From Plasmodium brasilianum (taxonomy: Eukaryota; Apicomplexa; Aconoidasida; Haemosporida; Plasmodiidae): a stretch of DNA of 64,000 nt. The notes beneath the pieces are model-generated. The model saw nothing but the letters and a program-made list of their open reading frames with translations, was not told the DNA's origin and did no database searches. The translations under genes and the position numbers were made by a program. Every line of letters begins with the position of its first letter. Positions within the stretch are counted from its first letter, which is position 1. The stretch is from the NCBI RefSeq assembly GCF_023973825.1, contig NC_090125.1, positions 1-64,000 of the forward strand, read 5' to 3'. Shown here piece after piece: positions 39,186-51,430 of this stretch.

Positions 39186-39990
39186 TTATAAATATGCTTT
39201 AACTAAATTTCCTTTCACTTCAAATACGTATAATAATAATTTAACTAATATTTGAATAACAATAGAAATACCTAAAATAATTAACAATAACGAGAAAAGT
39301 GTAAATTTAACATAGATTTCTAAAAATAAATGTAATAAAAATCATGTTATCAAAAGTTTTACTGGTACAGCAATTGCTAAAACGATTCTTGTATATACTT
39401 CATGTATTAAAAATTTTTTCCTAGTACAATAGTTCTATTTCCTATATTATATATAAAGGAATAAATTCCTTTTTGATCAATTTTTCAAAAAATTTTCTAT
39501 CGCTGAAAAAGTTTTACATGTGACATAAGTATATTTTTTGACTAAATAGTTTGGATTCATCATTGAATTATCTTTATTTGTAGATTAACTTTTTCCATCA
39601 TACTCTGATTCTCAATTATTGTCTTAATTGCTTTTAATGATCGTATCTATTTATATTTAACATATTTTTCAAAACCAAATTTTTTGTTTCCTTCGAATTT
39701 TCTACAAATAATCTATCTTTTCTTGAATCGAATATTCTATCTTCGCTGTTCTTATAATCTAAGTATTTATTACACATCCTACATATAAAAAAAAAAATAT
39801 TTTTAATATTAATAATTTGATAAATTTATCTAAGCATTATGTAAATCCTTTTTATTAGTATAAAAAAATATAATATGAAGTAAAATATAAAGAGAATTTT
39901 TTTTTACGTTATCATTATACTGCATTGTAGAAATAATAACTTATCCAAATAAAAAGTATATATGTATGAGTTTTAAATTATATATTTCAT
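39186..39990 (-). pseudogene. relic of a two-exon exported-type membrane protein
   Basis: Exon 1 debris at about 39985-39910 reads NLKLIHIYFLFG, a stop, then VIISTMQYNDN followed by GTAAAA, like the signal exon of fam-type genes. After TATATGTAG, exon 2 (from 39778) opens MCNKYLDYKNSEDRIFDSRK, DRLFVENSKETKNLVLKNML. The frame then shifts (RSLKAIKTIIENQSMMEKVN), with stops between pieces. The end is well preserved: VYTRIVLAIAVPVKLLI, then EIYVKFTLFSLLLIILGISI and VIQILVKLLLYVFEVKGNLV to a TAA at 39188-39186, giving two hydrophobic segments. The architecture (signal, charged region with RLFVE, two TM) suggests a Plasmodium exported protein. It lacks the fam-l and fam-m landmarks and I cannot name the family. 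Confidence 0.55.
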
Positions 39991-40284
39991 TTTTCTTTTC
40001 AATTTGGCATTATTTAATGTTATGATATCCTTAATACTATACAAATTTTTCTATATAATTATAAGGTATTCTTGGAAAAATTCAACCATCAATGTTCACA
40101 TTTTACTTTAATATATTTTTTGCAAAAATACTAAAATGCATAAATAAAAGCACATATGAAGTTCAACAAAAAAAAAAGTTAAATTTAAAAATGTTTTAAT
40201 AAGTATTTTCAATAAAAGTATTTATAACATATACAACAACAAATAAAATACTTATGGGTGAAACCAATTTTATTAATAAATTTC

Positions 40285-40316
<32 letters not shown>

Positions 40317-42539
40317 CTTTTTTTTTTAACAGCCTAATAGAACAATTCTAAAAATTTGTTGTAAATATTTTCCATAAAATAAAATGTATATTTTTGTAAA
40401 TAAATATTTTATTTTGTGATTAGTATAGGAAAATTAGATTTGGTGGTAGCAGGTACATCAATATATATTAGAAATAAATTTATTAATTTTTTCTTAATCT
40501 TACTAATAATGAGCCTATATAATTGTATATAATATACCAAAAAAGCGTTTTTTTAAGTTAAAAAACATTAATTATGGTATATCATACAGTAATATTCTCA
40601 CAATGAGAAAAAATTAAATAAAAGAAGGGCAATTTTTTTTAAAGAACAATTTATGATATACCATGTTCCGTATACCTACGACATTTAGAATATTTATATT
40701 TGAATAGTTTTATGATAGCATTCTAGCATTTAAATCACCTACAAAATTTTGACATTTAAAAATTTACTATACAATTTAACTCTTTTATATATATGTACCT
40801 ATTATTATAAATGGTATACAATAATTTTTATATCATTTTAAATAATGCATTTTATTTATTATTACCAAATAGAAATCTAATAAACTTAGTAATTAGGTAA
40901 TTCATGTAATTTATTTTTTTTTGTTTTGTAAAAATAATAATAATATTTTTTATGATTTATATGAATAATAACATTTAAAGTAATGATTAATAATGTGAGT
41001 GGAAATGTAGTAGAAAAATTTTTTTAGTAAGTTAATTAAAAAATTATAGCAATAAAATAAGTTACAACATAAAATAATACCAGTATGAAATAAGAACGAT
41101 AATGTATAAAATAGCATATAATAAAATTTAATAAATTTTGTAATTCATGGTATGACTTTTAGACATTTTTATGGACTATATAACAATGTACATACTTTTT
41201 AATGATATATAAATGAACACTACTCAAAATCATATATTAAAATACAACTATTTAGCAACTTACATAAATATATAATTTGCTTTATGAAATGTAACTATAA
41301 AAACAGAAATAAATATATTCCCTAGTGTTGGTTTAATATAATGAATGTAGATAATAATAAAAATATAATATATTAAATATATTACTTTCAATGTATAATA
41401 CTATAATTATACTAATTTGCATAATCAAATTATTTTTCTAAAAGATAATTAAAAAATAATATAAAAAATCATTAAATTTTTATTATTTTACAAAATTTAT
41501 ACTATCATACAGTATTTCACAAAAATGAAACAGTTATATTTTATTTCAAGTATCCATATACATATATTATATTTATAGATATAAAACTAGTTAAAAATAT
41601 TCAAGGTTTATGTTCTCTAAACGTTTCTTTCATTTGTATGTCCATTATTTTGTTAAAATTTATAATTTGTGTTTATATAAAAAACTACAAGAGCACATTT
41701 TAGTAATTAATACTATCCATTATTAAAAATATATAATGTTAAAAATTATATAAAATTATTATCGTCTATTTTACAAATTTTTTCAAATGTTTCATGTAAT
41801 ATGTTGATTTGATAATTTTTAGTTGCATTTAGTTTTTTCTAATTTTTTTTATGCAGTATATATCTGTTGAAAATATACACGTTTATTTAAAACAGTTAAT
41901 TATGCATATTCAGAAGAAATAAAGAATAATCCATAAATAATTTCCATATTTTCTTGAAATGATTAATTAGTACATAAGTATATGTATTCAACATAAATAA
42001 GCACTATTAATAAATATATATATTTATTGTATATATATATATATTAATCGCCTAATACTTATTTATTCCTGTTCATACAATATCACTTGTAATAATCATT
42101 TATCATATATATTCCTTTTGTATTAATTATTTATAACTCCCCTAATTAGAGATGTTATTAATGTTGTAAAAAAATGGAATATGTGACTATTTTAATTTAA
42201 TTATTTCATTTATAAATAAATTAATGCGTATTATAAATATATCCTCTTAAATTATTATTCTCCTATTGTTTAGTTCAGTACTAATTATACAATGCTATTA
42301 CTATAAATTGTATTATATTCACACAAACATTAATTTGATAATCGCTTAAATGAAGACCATTATATATTATATCTACTTATATTTCATTCTACTCTATCAC
42401 TTCTCTAACATTTATTTATTCTAATAATTTTATTTTTTTCAAAACATAATGAATTTTTGCACATTATCAATAAGTTTACCTACATTAATATAATGAAATG
42501 TTTTCCAAAAAAAAAAAACAACAATAATTATACGTAAAA
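39991..42539. other. AT-rich intergenic
   Basis: No coding frame recognised. It holds a TA dinucleotide run at 40288-40316 and many short A/T runs. It ends where composition changes at the first of two duplicated islands. Confidence 0.5.
40288..40316. repeat. TA dinucleotide microsatellite
   Basis: Perfect alternating A and T over 29 bases, directly followed by CTTTTTTTTTT. Simple sequence. Confidence 0.95.
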
Positions 42540-45030
42540 TTTTGTTTTTTTTTGTTCCCATTGTATAAATTCATTGTATGGATAAATGCATAAGTAATTT
42601 GTTTGTTCATATTTTTTATTTTTACTTGAACACACATCCTTATATAAATGTTTATATATGATTAATATTATAAGCATGTACATCCACTCGTAATACCACT
42701 ATAGGCATATATACATATATGCACATATTTATACTGTTTTTATAGAACTCCGACGAACCCATAATTTATGCGTTTTCGTTTTGTACCTTTGCATTTTATA
42801 CTTTTCAGAGTTTTACTTCCCAATTCGTGTTTTCTGAATACGTTCAATGAATTCAATAATTAAAACCCTTTATAAAAATATTTAATATAGGTATCAAAAG
42901 TACTCATATAAATTGGACATAATGTAAATGGAGCTGCTGTTAAAAGAATTCTCAACGCAAATGATTAATTTAAACCACTCCACTCTTAGATATTTTATCA
43001 TTCATATTTTATTTTTTTCTTTTCTTATCATCCTTAAGAGAAATATTCTTTTCAGTGAACTTCATATCTTCGAGATATTATCCATGGTCATATATCACAG
43101 TTCTATCATTTGTATCATTATATCTTATATACATAAACATTTACATGCACCCATGTACAACAAGATAACATAAAGGTTAATGAGTGTAATAACATGTAAA
43201 TGAATTCTCAGCATGTAAAGAATCATATGTACATATATATGTATGTGCATCCGTTTACAGCTTTTCTATGTAACCAGACTAAATCATTCAAGAAAAGCTA
43301 GTAAAAAAAAAAAAATATAAATATACATGAGTGATATATACATAAATACGCATTCAATTATGAATAATGCAATCTTATGTACACACACAATCATTCACAC
43401 AAATGTGTACTCAAGAAAATTCAGTTATTTAAATGTATAAAATCACCTTTTGAGGACAAATGTTTTATTAGATATACTTTATTTTAAATGGTTTAAGTAC
43501 TCATTAGCATTTTTAGAAAAATATTCTTCTGATGGAGATAACAACGTAAAAAAAATTTACATATATACATATGAAGTTTGGTCATAATAAGAAATTCCAC
43601 AAAAAATGTAAGTTTAAATAGATAAAACAAGTCAAATAAATTATATATTATAACGTATATTTGTTATAATTTTCTCTAGTTCTTTTTTTGCAGAAGATAC
43701 TGCCATTAACCTTATTAATAATATTTCAAATAAGTCAAAGTATTTTAATTCACATAAAAATGAATAGGCATTTTATGACATATAACCAGCACATATGTGT
43801 ATGAACACATCACCCTATGGAATATATATGTATTTGCATCCTCATATGCACATGTACATTACACATATATATGCCCACATGTATGTACACTGCATAATGG
43901 CATAATTGACACTTGTGCATTCTTTGAAAACAGTTGGTTTCAACACTTATATCTCCAAGTTCCAATATATTACTTAATTAGAGACTTATATGCTCTATTT
44001 TTCTCCTTTTCTTACATGTTAAGGAAGAAAAAAATAAAATAGAAAAATGTTGCAGACAGATATACTACCATTTTTTTTCTGCTTTTTTGCATTAAACATT
44101 TTTATGTATATCAATCTTCCCTTTTAGAAACACTACTTTGTAATTAATGTCTGAACATAGAAACAAATAGTAGAAAAAAGTGATTTTAGAACTAATAATT
44201 ATATATATACTCTTTGTATCATTATTAATAATATTTTGTGCTATTTTGATTTTTTTTATTTTCTTTTACGCGGAGTCATTTTTGCACGGTCATGTCAGAT
44301 ATATTTTTGCTTTTTCTTTTTTCTCTCTTTTTTCAGAGTAACTTTCTTTCTATATAAATAAATTTCCTTGATGAAAATATATGCTACCTCATAAAACACA
44401 TCGCGTTGTTTATGAACATCATATTGATAATGCTTACATATATATAATCGTAATTCACGCAGTTCTCATTTTATACAACTGTTAATATTTTTTCATGCAT
44501 TTTCCATTAATACCTACGGAAAAATGAAAATAATTATACCAATCGCAGAAAATAAAATAAATTTTACAATTTTAGTTACATATATCTCATAATTTATTAT
44601 AACAGTTCAAAGTTATACACATATTTCAGTGATTTTGTGACATTGCCAAAATGCAATTTATACTTATTAAAAAATATTCTCTAACTAGTTAATTCTATTA
44701 ATATTTAATAATCCTTCATTTTTTTATATTAATTTTTCAAATATTAATTGAAAAATGTAAAAAATAAAGTGGCGTATGAAAAAGAGTAAACAAAAAAAAC
44801 AGATGTAAAAAGAAAAGTTAAATTTTGAAGTAACGAAAGTTTTAGAGATATATGTATATATGTAAATTATGTTTTTTTCATATATATACAAGTACATATT
44901 CGAAAAAAATTCAAAAAATATAAAAAAAGGAAAAAATAAATATAAAAATAATTTTTAAAGAATAATAATAAAATGCAAAAATCAAATACAACATATAGAG
45001 AATACACAGAAAGAGATTTTCAGTTGCTTT
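42540..45030. repeat. copy 1 of a duplicated ~2.5 kb less AT-rich, apparently non-coding island
   Basis: This matches 57330-59890 in the same orientation and order, at diverged but clear identity. Shared landmarks, this copy first: ATTATAAGCATG/ATTATAAGCATG, CAAGAAAAGCTAGTA/CAAGAAAAGCTAATA followed by an A run, ATTCTTCTGATGG/ATTCTTCTTATGG, TATATCTCCAAGTTCC/TATATCTCTAATTCCC, TCTTCCCTTTTAGAAA/TTTCCTTTTTAGAAA, GAGTCATTTTTGCACGGTCA/GAGCCACTTTTCCATGGCCT and TTTTAGAGATATATGTATA/TTTTAGGGATATATATACA. Base composition is visibly less AT-rich than the flanks, with many TGCACAT and CATGTA words. It lies 2.4 kb downstream of the fam-l gene at 47.4 kb. Open frames of 81 codons (42928-43173, 43797-44042) show no family features. 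It could be a long non-coding RNA locus, a structural subtelomeric block, or a very old pseudogene. Confidence 0.7.
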
Positions 45031-47404
45031 TTTTTTGATGAATATCTTGACTTGATTTGTTGTTATAAAGCTATATATACGCAAAATATATTTTTAACTT
45101 TCCTTTTGGAGTATTTCAGTAAAGATAGATTTTGTTTTCTGTATTTATATGTTCATGTTTTTTAAAAAAAAACAATTAAAAGAAAAACTAATTATATTAA
45201 AGAATAAGAGTAAATACTCGTTAAATAAATCTTTTTAATTAATAAATAATCTTTATCATCATAATATTTCGTTCAATCATGTGATTATTATAATAAAAAT
45301 ATATTGTGTTCCCTCTATTAAAGAGCATGTTTGCAATGTTTCTCTTTCTTTTACATTGTAGGAGTAAGGTTCTTGCTTAAATTCAAAATTATCCTTGAAT
45401 CTTCCCAGGATAATAAACACATTTCTTACTATTAATATTATTAAATATTAAATCATAATTAAAATATAATGGACGAAAAACTGTTCGTACAATTTTTTTT
45501 AAAAAATATGACATAATTATCATAAAATAGTAAAAAAAGAAAATGTTCTTAATATATATTTATACTTTTAATATTGAACAGACCTACTAAAAAATACTAG
45601 AGAATATTTATCTAATAATATAATCAACGTAATGTCATAAATTGAATGATAACTGAACGTTTACATATTTTATATTTCTTGTACATTTAAATGAGTAACA
45701 ATACTACAAAACGCGACTTATTAATTTTTTTTATTTGTCTAAAGTATTTAACCATATAGAAATATTATATAATTTAAAAAAAAAATACATAAGCAGCAAA
45801 GTATTATAAAATAATTTTTTTTTTAAATTATACGATTTTATATTTATAAGGAAACTTTTGTACATATTTCACTTTTAGACGTTTCAATATACATATTTTC
45901 TCCTATGTCATTTTTCAACATCATATAATAACACAATTAAATATATTAATAAGCATTTTAATTTCCACTCCATAAAAGATATATTAGTATTAATAAAATT
46001 ATATATAATATTAATATAACTTTAGTTTTTCTATTTACTTTCATATATTAATATTCGAAAATTCAAAATTTGGTTACCATTCATTAATAATTTTTATATA
46101 CTACCAATTTTAAAAAAATATATATATATAACTGCATGGGTGAAATGAATACATTAGAACATGAAACAGTAATTGTAAAATTAAAGGAAACAAAGACTTA
46201 ATATATATATGTATAAGTGTTTATTTTATCTTAGTAGAAACTATATAAAAATGTAACTAGAGTTCTAATATATCATATAGCAAATCAAAGAATTAAAATA
46301 ATTTTTATGTTATTCTTATCAAATTTCAGATTTATATATACATACAACAATAATGTTTAAGAATTTTCTACTTGAACGAGTAACAGAAGTATTAGAATTC
46401 ATTTTTTTATAAAAAAGTTTTTTTATTTTTTATATATGATAGTTCCAATATATATATAATATATTATGTGTTAATATATACTTACACTTAATTCATTAAT
46501 TTATGTTTTTAGTAGTGGAGTAAATAAAATATATAGGTTATTTAGTTATAAAATTTCAATATAATTTATATTTAATTCTTTTCAAAATTAATTAACACCA
46601 TAACTATTCTCAATAATTAATTATTAAATTTTTTTAACTATTCATTCAATTTTAACGATAAAGTATCCATAACTTCTTAGACAATTATAAATAACTTATA
46701 TTTAATAAGCATATTCATTTTTTATTAACTATAAATAACCTCAAATTTATTTCATGAAAAAAGAACTAGTAAAACATTATAGAGTTTTTCACAATAAATA
46801 TTTTTTATAATATAAATTTCATAAATATTATTTTATAGAATAAATATTAAAACTTTTCTTTGTAAATACATATAAATATCTTTTTTATGGAGGTTATACA
46901 CTTATATTCATTAAATACAAAGCATAGCTCATTTATACCTAATATAAAATTTATAATATATTTTCTTAATAACCTACAAAAATTATCATTTAAAACTAGA
47001 ATACAATAAAAAAACAGAACAAAACCATTTATACGCCAAATATAAATTACCACACTTCAATAAAAATATGCTAATAGTCTTATTACATATTAATTTTTAA
47101 TCAAAAAAAAATGTTTCAAAGAAATCTATTTTAATATACAAATACACATGTTATGTCTAATGTGTATAATTGAGCTTAATACATTAAAACACAAATTCGA
47201 AAATATTAAAATATTCGAATTAGAAAAAAAACGACGAATATTGTTTTTTATATTTTATTTTCAAAACAGTAAGGTATATGCAAGTGCACATATAAAATAT
47301 ATCTATTAATGCGTATGTCAAACGACAATGTAACTAAAGATATATAGGATAATACTTATAAAAACACTTCCTCATAGAAAGTATTATATTTCTTAATATA
47401 CATA
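45031..47404. other. AT-rich intergenic, fam-l 3' flank
   Basis: No assignable coding. The open frame at 46847-47053 (- strand) is a chance frame. I saw no clear counterpart of this stretch downstream of the other island. Confidence 0.5.
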
Positions 47405-48393
47405 TTACCTTTTCCTGAACTTAATTTTTTCAAATTTTTTAACTTTTTTATGATAGTAAATTAACAATGATATAAATGTGACACCTATTATAAAAAAAGG
47501 TACGAAATATACTATAATGCCAAATAAATTAGTTAAGGTACAGAACTCCTTGCAACTGTGACCAGCGTCTCTTGACCATTGTGCACATTGTGTTAACCAT
47601 GATGGTAAATAATTCTTTGCTTCTGTTAATAGGGAATACAACGAACCTCCTGAATCACTTAATGTCTTTAAATAATCCGTTAAACCTATTGCACCCCAGA
47701 AATCTTTAGTATGTACAAAACCCAATATAATATCTATTATAACAAATGCTGATAATAGCAAAACCCCCAGTAAGGGTAAGGTAAATCGTAATCCATATTT
47801 TTTACGAATTATTTTTTTGTATAACTTATCACTAATCATCCTGTTGTTTTTAAGGAAATCTACGTAATCAAGTTCTTTAAATATTTTTTTTTCTAAACGA
47901 GAATATTTTTTTGTTTCATATATACAAGACTTATTTTTCATAGCTTCTTTATTGTCTTTAGTATTATTTGTTGAACTTATGTATAATGATTTATTTTCTG
48001 CTTTAACCTTTTTTTCATTATTAAATACATCCTTTTTTTTTCTCAATACAATATTTGGTATCCCTTCTGTTAAAGTTAAAATATTTGAATCTTTATCATT
48101 TTTACATTTTGCCAGTGAACGACATAATATTCTATGTGAATTTTTAACAAGTTTACAGTTCCCGTCAAAATATGTGCTGAACATACTCTAAAAAAAATAA
48201 ATTTAAATATTTCTTCTTTAATAATTCATGTTCAAAATTTGTATTCATGAAAATAAAACACCAAAAATATAAATAATGCAAGTACTCTTAAATATTACTA
48301 TCTCACCATATCATTGTTAAAGAGGCAAATCCATGCTAGGAGGATAAAAACAGAAATTCTATTAAATGTAATTAGCTTCATTTTATGTTCCAT
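47405..48393 (-). CDS. fam-l: fam-l family protein, two exons, intact
   Basis: The model is complement(join(47405..48187, 48307..48393)), about 289 residues, phase 0, intron 119 nt. Exon 1 is MEHKMKLITFNRISVFILLA, ending FNNDM at donor GTGAGA. Exon 2 starts after TTTTTTAG with SMFSTYFDGNCKLV. A PEXEL-like stretch HRILCRSLAKCK is at about residues 47-58. The family block NKSCIYETKKYSRLEKKIFK, then ELDYVDFLKNNRMIS, is at about 114-148. TM1 is at about 163-188 and TM2 at about 251-274 (FGIIVYFVPFFIIGVTFISL), with the tail YYHKKVKKFEKIKFRKR. The loop between the TM segments is longer and richer in Cys and Trp than in the other copies (WLTQCAQWSRDAGHSCKEFC). No lesion seen. The family role is unknown. 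Confidence 0.88.
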
Positions 48394-48669
48394 AATATAA
48401 ATCTTTAATATAGTTATATGTTAAGGAAAGTATTAACATTAGCGTAATATTCCTCTAATGTTATATAATAATATATTATTCTTTTGCTATTTTATTTTTT
48501 CTATTAATTTTTATTTTTTCGAAAAAACATATAAATTATATGTAACTATAATTTTCTTTACAATAGACACAATGTAAAATACATTTAAAAATATACTTTA
48601 GTTGTCACATCTTAATTTTTTGTTTGAAAAACTAATTTTCATTAAAATAAAAAAACATGAATTTATTCT
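48394..48669 (-). other. 5' flank of fam-l gene
   Basis: AT-rich leader between the start codon and the upstream block. No other signal seen. Confidence 0.4.
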
Positions 48670-48860
48670 TAATTATTCAAGATATAAAATTTAATTATCT
48701 AACACGTTAGAGCAATTAATTAATAATTTTATTAATTCTTTTTAAAGAAAAAATATAAGATTACTTAATATTTCTAGATGTTGAATTATATAGAGTACGG
48801 AATGTAGAGAATATGACATAGAGAGAATATAGATAAAACATATTTTTTATATATTACTGA
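48670..48860 (-). promoter_or_regulatory. conserved upstream block, fam-l (47.4 kb)
   Basis: About 280-470 bp upstream of the ATG. + strand motifs: GCAATTAATTAATAATTTTA, TTAATTCTTTTTAAAG, then a partly duplicated GAGAATATGACATAGAGAGA followed by ATATAGATAAAACATA and ATATATTAC. It matches the other fam upstream blocks. The function is inferred. Confidence 0.48.
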
Positions 48861-50479
48861 TACAGTAACTAATGTTATTGCTTTTTTGTTAATATTTTCT
48901 TTCAAAGAACAAATAATTAATAATAAAAAATCCTAATTATTATAATAATATAATAACAGTATATATATATTAAGAAATTAATAGTTTATACAATATTTTA
49001 CAATGTACTAATTATACCATTTCATTCTTTAATGGTCTATAGTGTATGTAAAAAATTGAATTTATATGATACTAAGAAATATATAATACAAAATATTATT
49101 TAAATGTAAATAAATTATGATTTTTTTATTTTCGTATAATATTTTGTATATTAATAGTTCTAATAATGCGCAATATATACCATTATTTTAAAATGGAATA
49201 ATTTTAAAAGTTTTACTTAACTTTTTTTTTGTATATATTTTTTTTTAATTATATGTATATTTTTTAAGGAAATGTTAATATAATATATTGAACAAAAAAA
49301 AAAAAATATATATATATCATTAAATCTTGTATTAAATATACTGTTGTAAATATATCCTTGATTTAATAAATTATTTGTTCATTTTTACAATTATGAAAAA
49401 ATATATCATTGTATCTTATTAGTTATTTTTATCACAAATGGTTTAATAATTTTTATAAAATTTAATTGTTGAACTATCACGAAAATGCTAATAATAAAAT
49501 AATAGATGTTCTTTTTTTTTTTTTTCTTTTTTAAACAATTAAAAGCCCAAATATTAATAATCTACAACATACGATTCTTAGAAAAAATCAAAATTATACT
49601 AACAAATGTTGATAGTTTCTGATTTATAAACTGAATTCTAAACCCTCATATATTAACATATTTTATATTATATATACTCTATGAATTTAATTACTATAAG
49701 TATTAAACATTTTATTAAAAAAAATTTATAAAGGAAGAATATCGTTTTAGAACCTCAAAAAAACAATTTTTCAAAATGTACAAGATAAAATAATATAACT
49801 CTAAAAAAAGAACTATTTTAATATTTATATTATAAATGAATGAATTGTTAAGAATAAAAGTAACTATAAATTAAATATTCCCCTAAATAAAATAAATAAT
49901 TTTTAACACTATATATTATTACTATTTTTTTTTTTAATATATATTTAGAGAGATACTTTTAAAATAAAATCATTGATAGATGTATTTATTCACACAAGTT
50001 ACTATACTTTTATATTTTACAAAATATTTTAAATGCCTAAATATACTTATATATTCATTTTTATTCTTATATAATATCTATTCAATTTTGTAATTAATTA
50101 CATACTGCCTCTTGAAGAAGGTTAATATATAAAATATATATTATCTCCAATTTCTCTTTAACGTCTAGTGATACAGTATCATTTATTAATAAATGTATAA
50201 TTTATGTAATTTTCTCGTTTCCTTTTAATTAGTTTATAAAATTCATGAGTATAAAATAACTATTTAATTCATTATATTCTATAATTAATTTTTTATAATT
50301 TTCATTTCAGCTTGTGTAACATAATTATATATATATTATATTTATTATGTAAAATATATAGCCAATTTATTTTATTATTTACATATGCTTTCTTCATTTG
50401 CATATTTTCCTCTATATATCTTTCTTTTACACTTATTTATTTACAATATATTTTTTTTTTTATGTTTTCTTCATTTTTA
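48861..50479. other. AT-rich intergenic
   Basis: No gene recognised. The open frame at 50312-50503 (+) is Ile/Tyr/Phe-rich low-complexity sequence, antisense to the edge of the STP1 relic. Confidence 0.5.
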
Positions 50480-51039
50480 GATAAATTTTCATACTCAATA
50501 TAAAATATATTCTCACAAACATTGCCTACGTTAGAGCTATGCATGCTTTCAAAAAGTTCCTGAACTATATCTTTATAAAATTCCTTATTTCATTAATATT
50601 TAATATAGATCTTTTCCATTTTTTCATAGTATATATGTTCTTTTATTCTTATGAAGTTATTCTATTATCACTTATTTTTGATGAGTGAATCTATAAATTA
50701 TCCTTTATTTCTAATGTATTCTTTAATCACACTTCCTTTTAATAGTATTAAAAACAATTCTTCTTTTAGTATATTCCTTTTACAATAATGGAATTCTTCG
50801 AAATATTCTTTAACTTCTAAACCACTTATAATTGCCAGTAATATATCATTCTCATATTCATTACAACATTCATACATTTTTTTCTAAAAATTCTTAATTA
50901 TTTTTAAAAACCATCCCCTTAAAATAATGTTTCATGATATTTACTTCTCTTGTTAGCCATTATTTCCATACACATTTGAGAATTTCTCGTATATCCTATA
51001 AAACAGTGGAAGATACAATACTAAACGTTCTTTTATATA

Positions 51040-51073
<34 letters not shown>

Positions 51074-51430
51074 GTCATATCTCTTCTGATCACATAATCT
51101 TTATGTTATAAAATTCCTCTTCTTTTTACTATTCTATAATATGTTTGTATTTTTCTTATATATTTAATTCATAGTTTAGATGTCTTTTAATCATATTAAT
51201 GTCATAAAAAACATGGTCCAATTTTAAATTAAATTCATATGCACCATATTTTTATTCTTTTTTTTTTATTATTTTTTATAAACATTCCTGCTTGTATATA
51301 TACAAAATATAACTTATGTAACTGCCATTCATTATTTTTTCATTAAACTAGTACTTTCATTTGTATACTTATAATAGATTTCATATAAGTTTTTTTTAAA
51401 TACCTTTCATATTCACTCCTAACTATATAA
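50480..51430 (-). pseudogene. STP1: relic of an STP1 intracellular domain
   Basis: On the - strand from the right, about 51400-51290 reads KSIISIQMKVL, stops, then KNNEWQLHKLYFVYIQAGMF. This aligns with KTIIEVHMEVLEKSKNEEWE.RKVEFLEICLQELL in the STP1 gene at 1.2-3.8 kb. After a gap, about 50970-50920 reads WLTREVNIMKHYFKGMVF, matching WISKKGIIIKQHLEHDW. Then about 50885-50700 has an open piece with CCNEYENDILLAIISG, LEVKEYFEEFHYCKRNILKE and ELFLILLKGSVIKEYIRNKG, parallel to the YEEIYKYI..LLAKLCILVLIMVLEE region. Frames change several times and stops intervene. No ectodomain or TM is visible. The order of pieces matches STP1 exactly, so I read it as a decayed C-terminal exon. A TA run (51042-51071) sits inside it. 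Confidence 0.6.
51042..51071. repeat. TA dinucleotide microsatellite
   Basis: Perfect TA alternation over 30 bases, inside the STP1 relic and probably one cause of its frame breaks. Confidence 0.95.
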
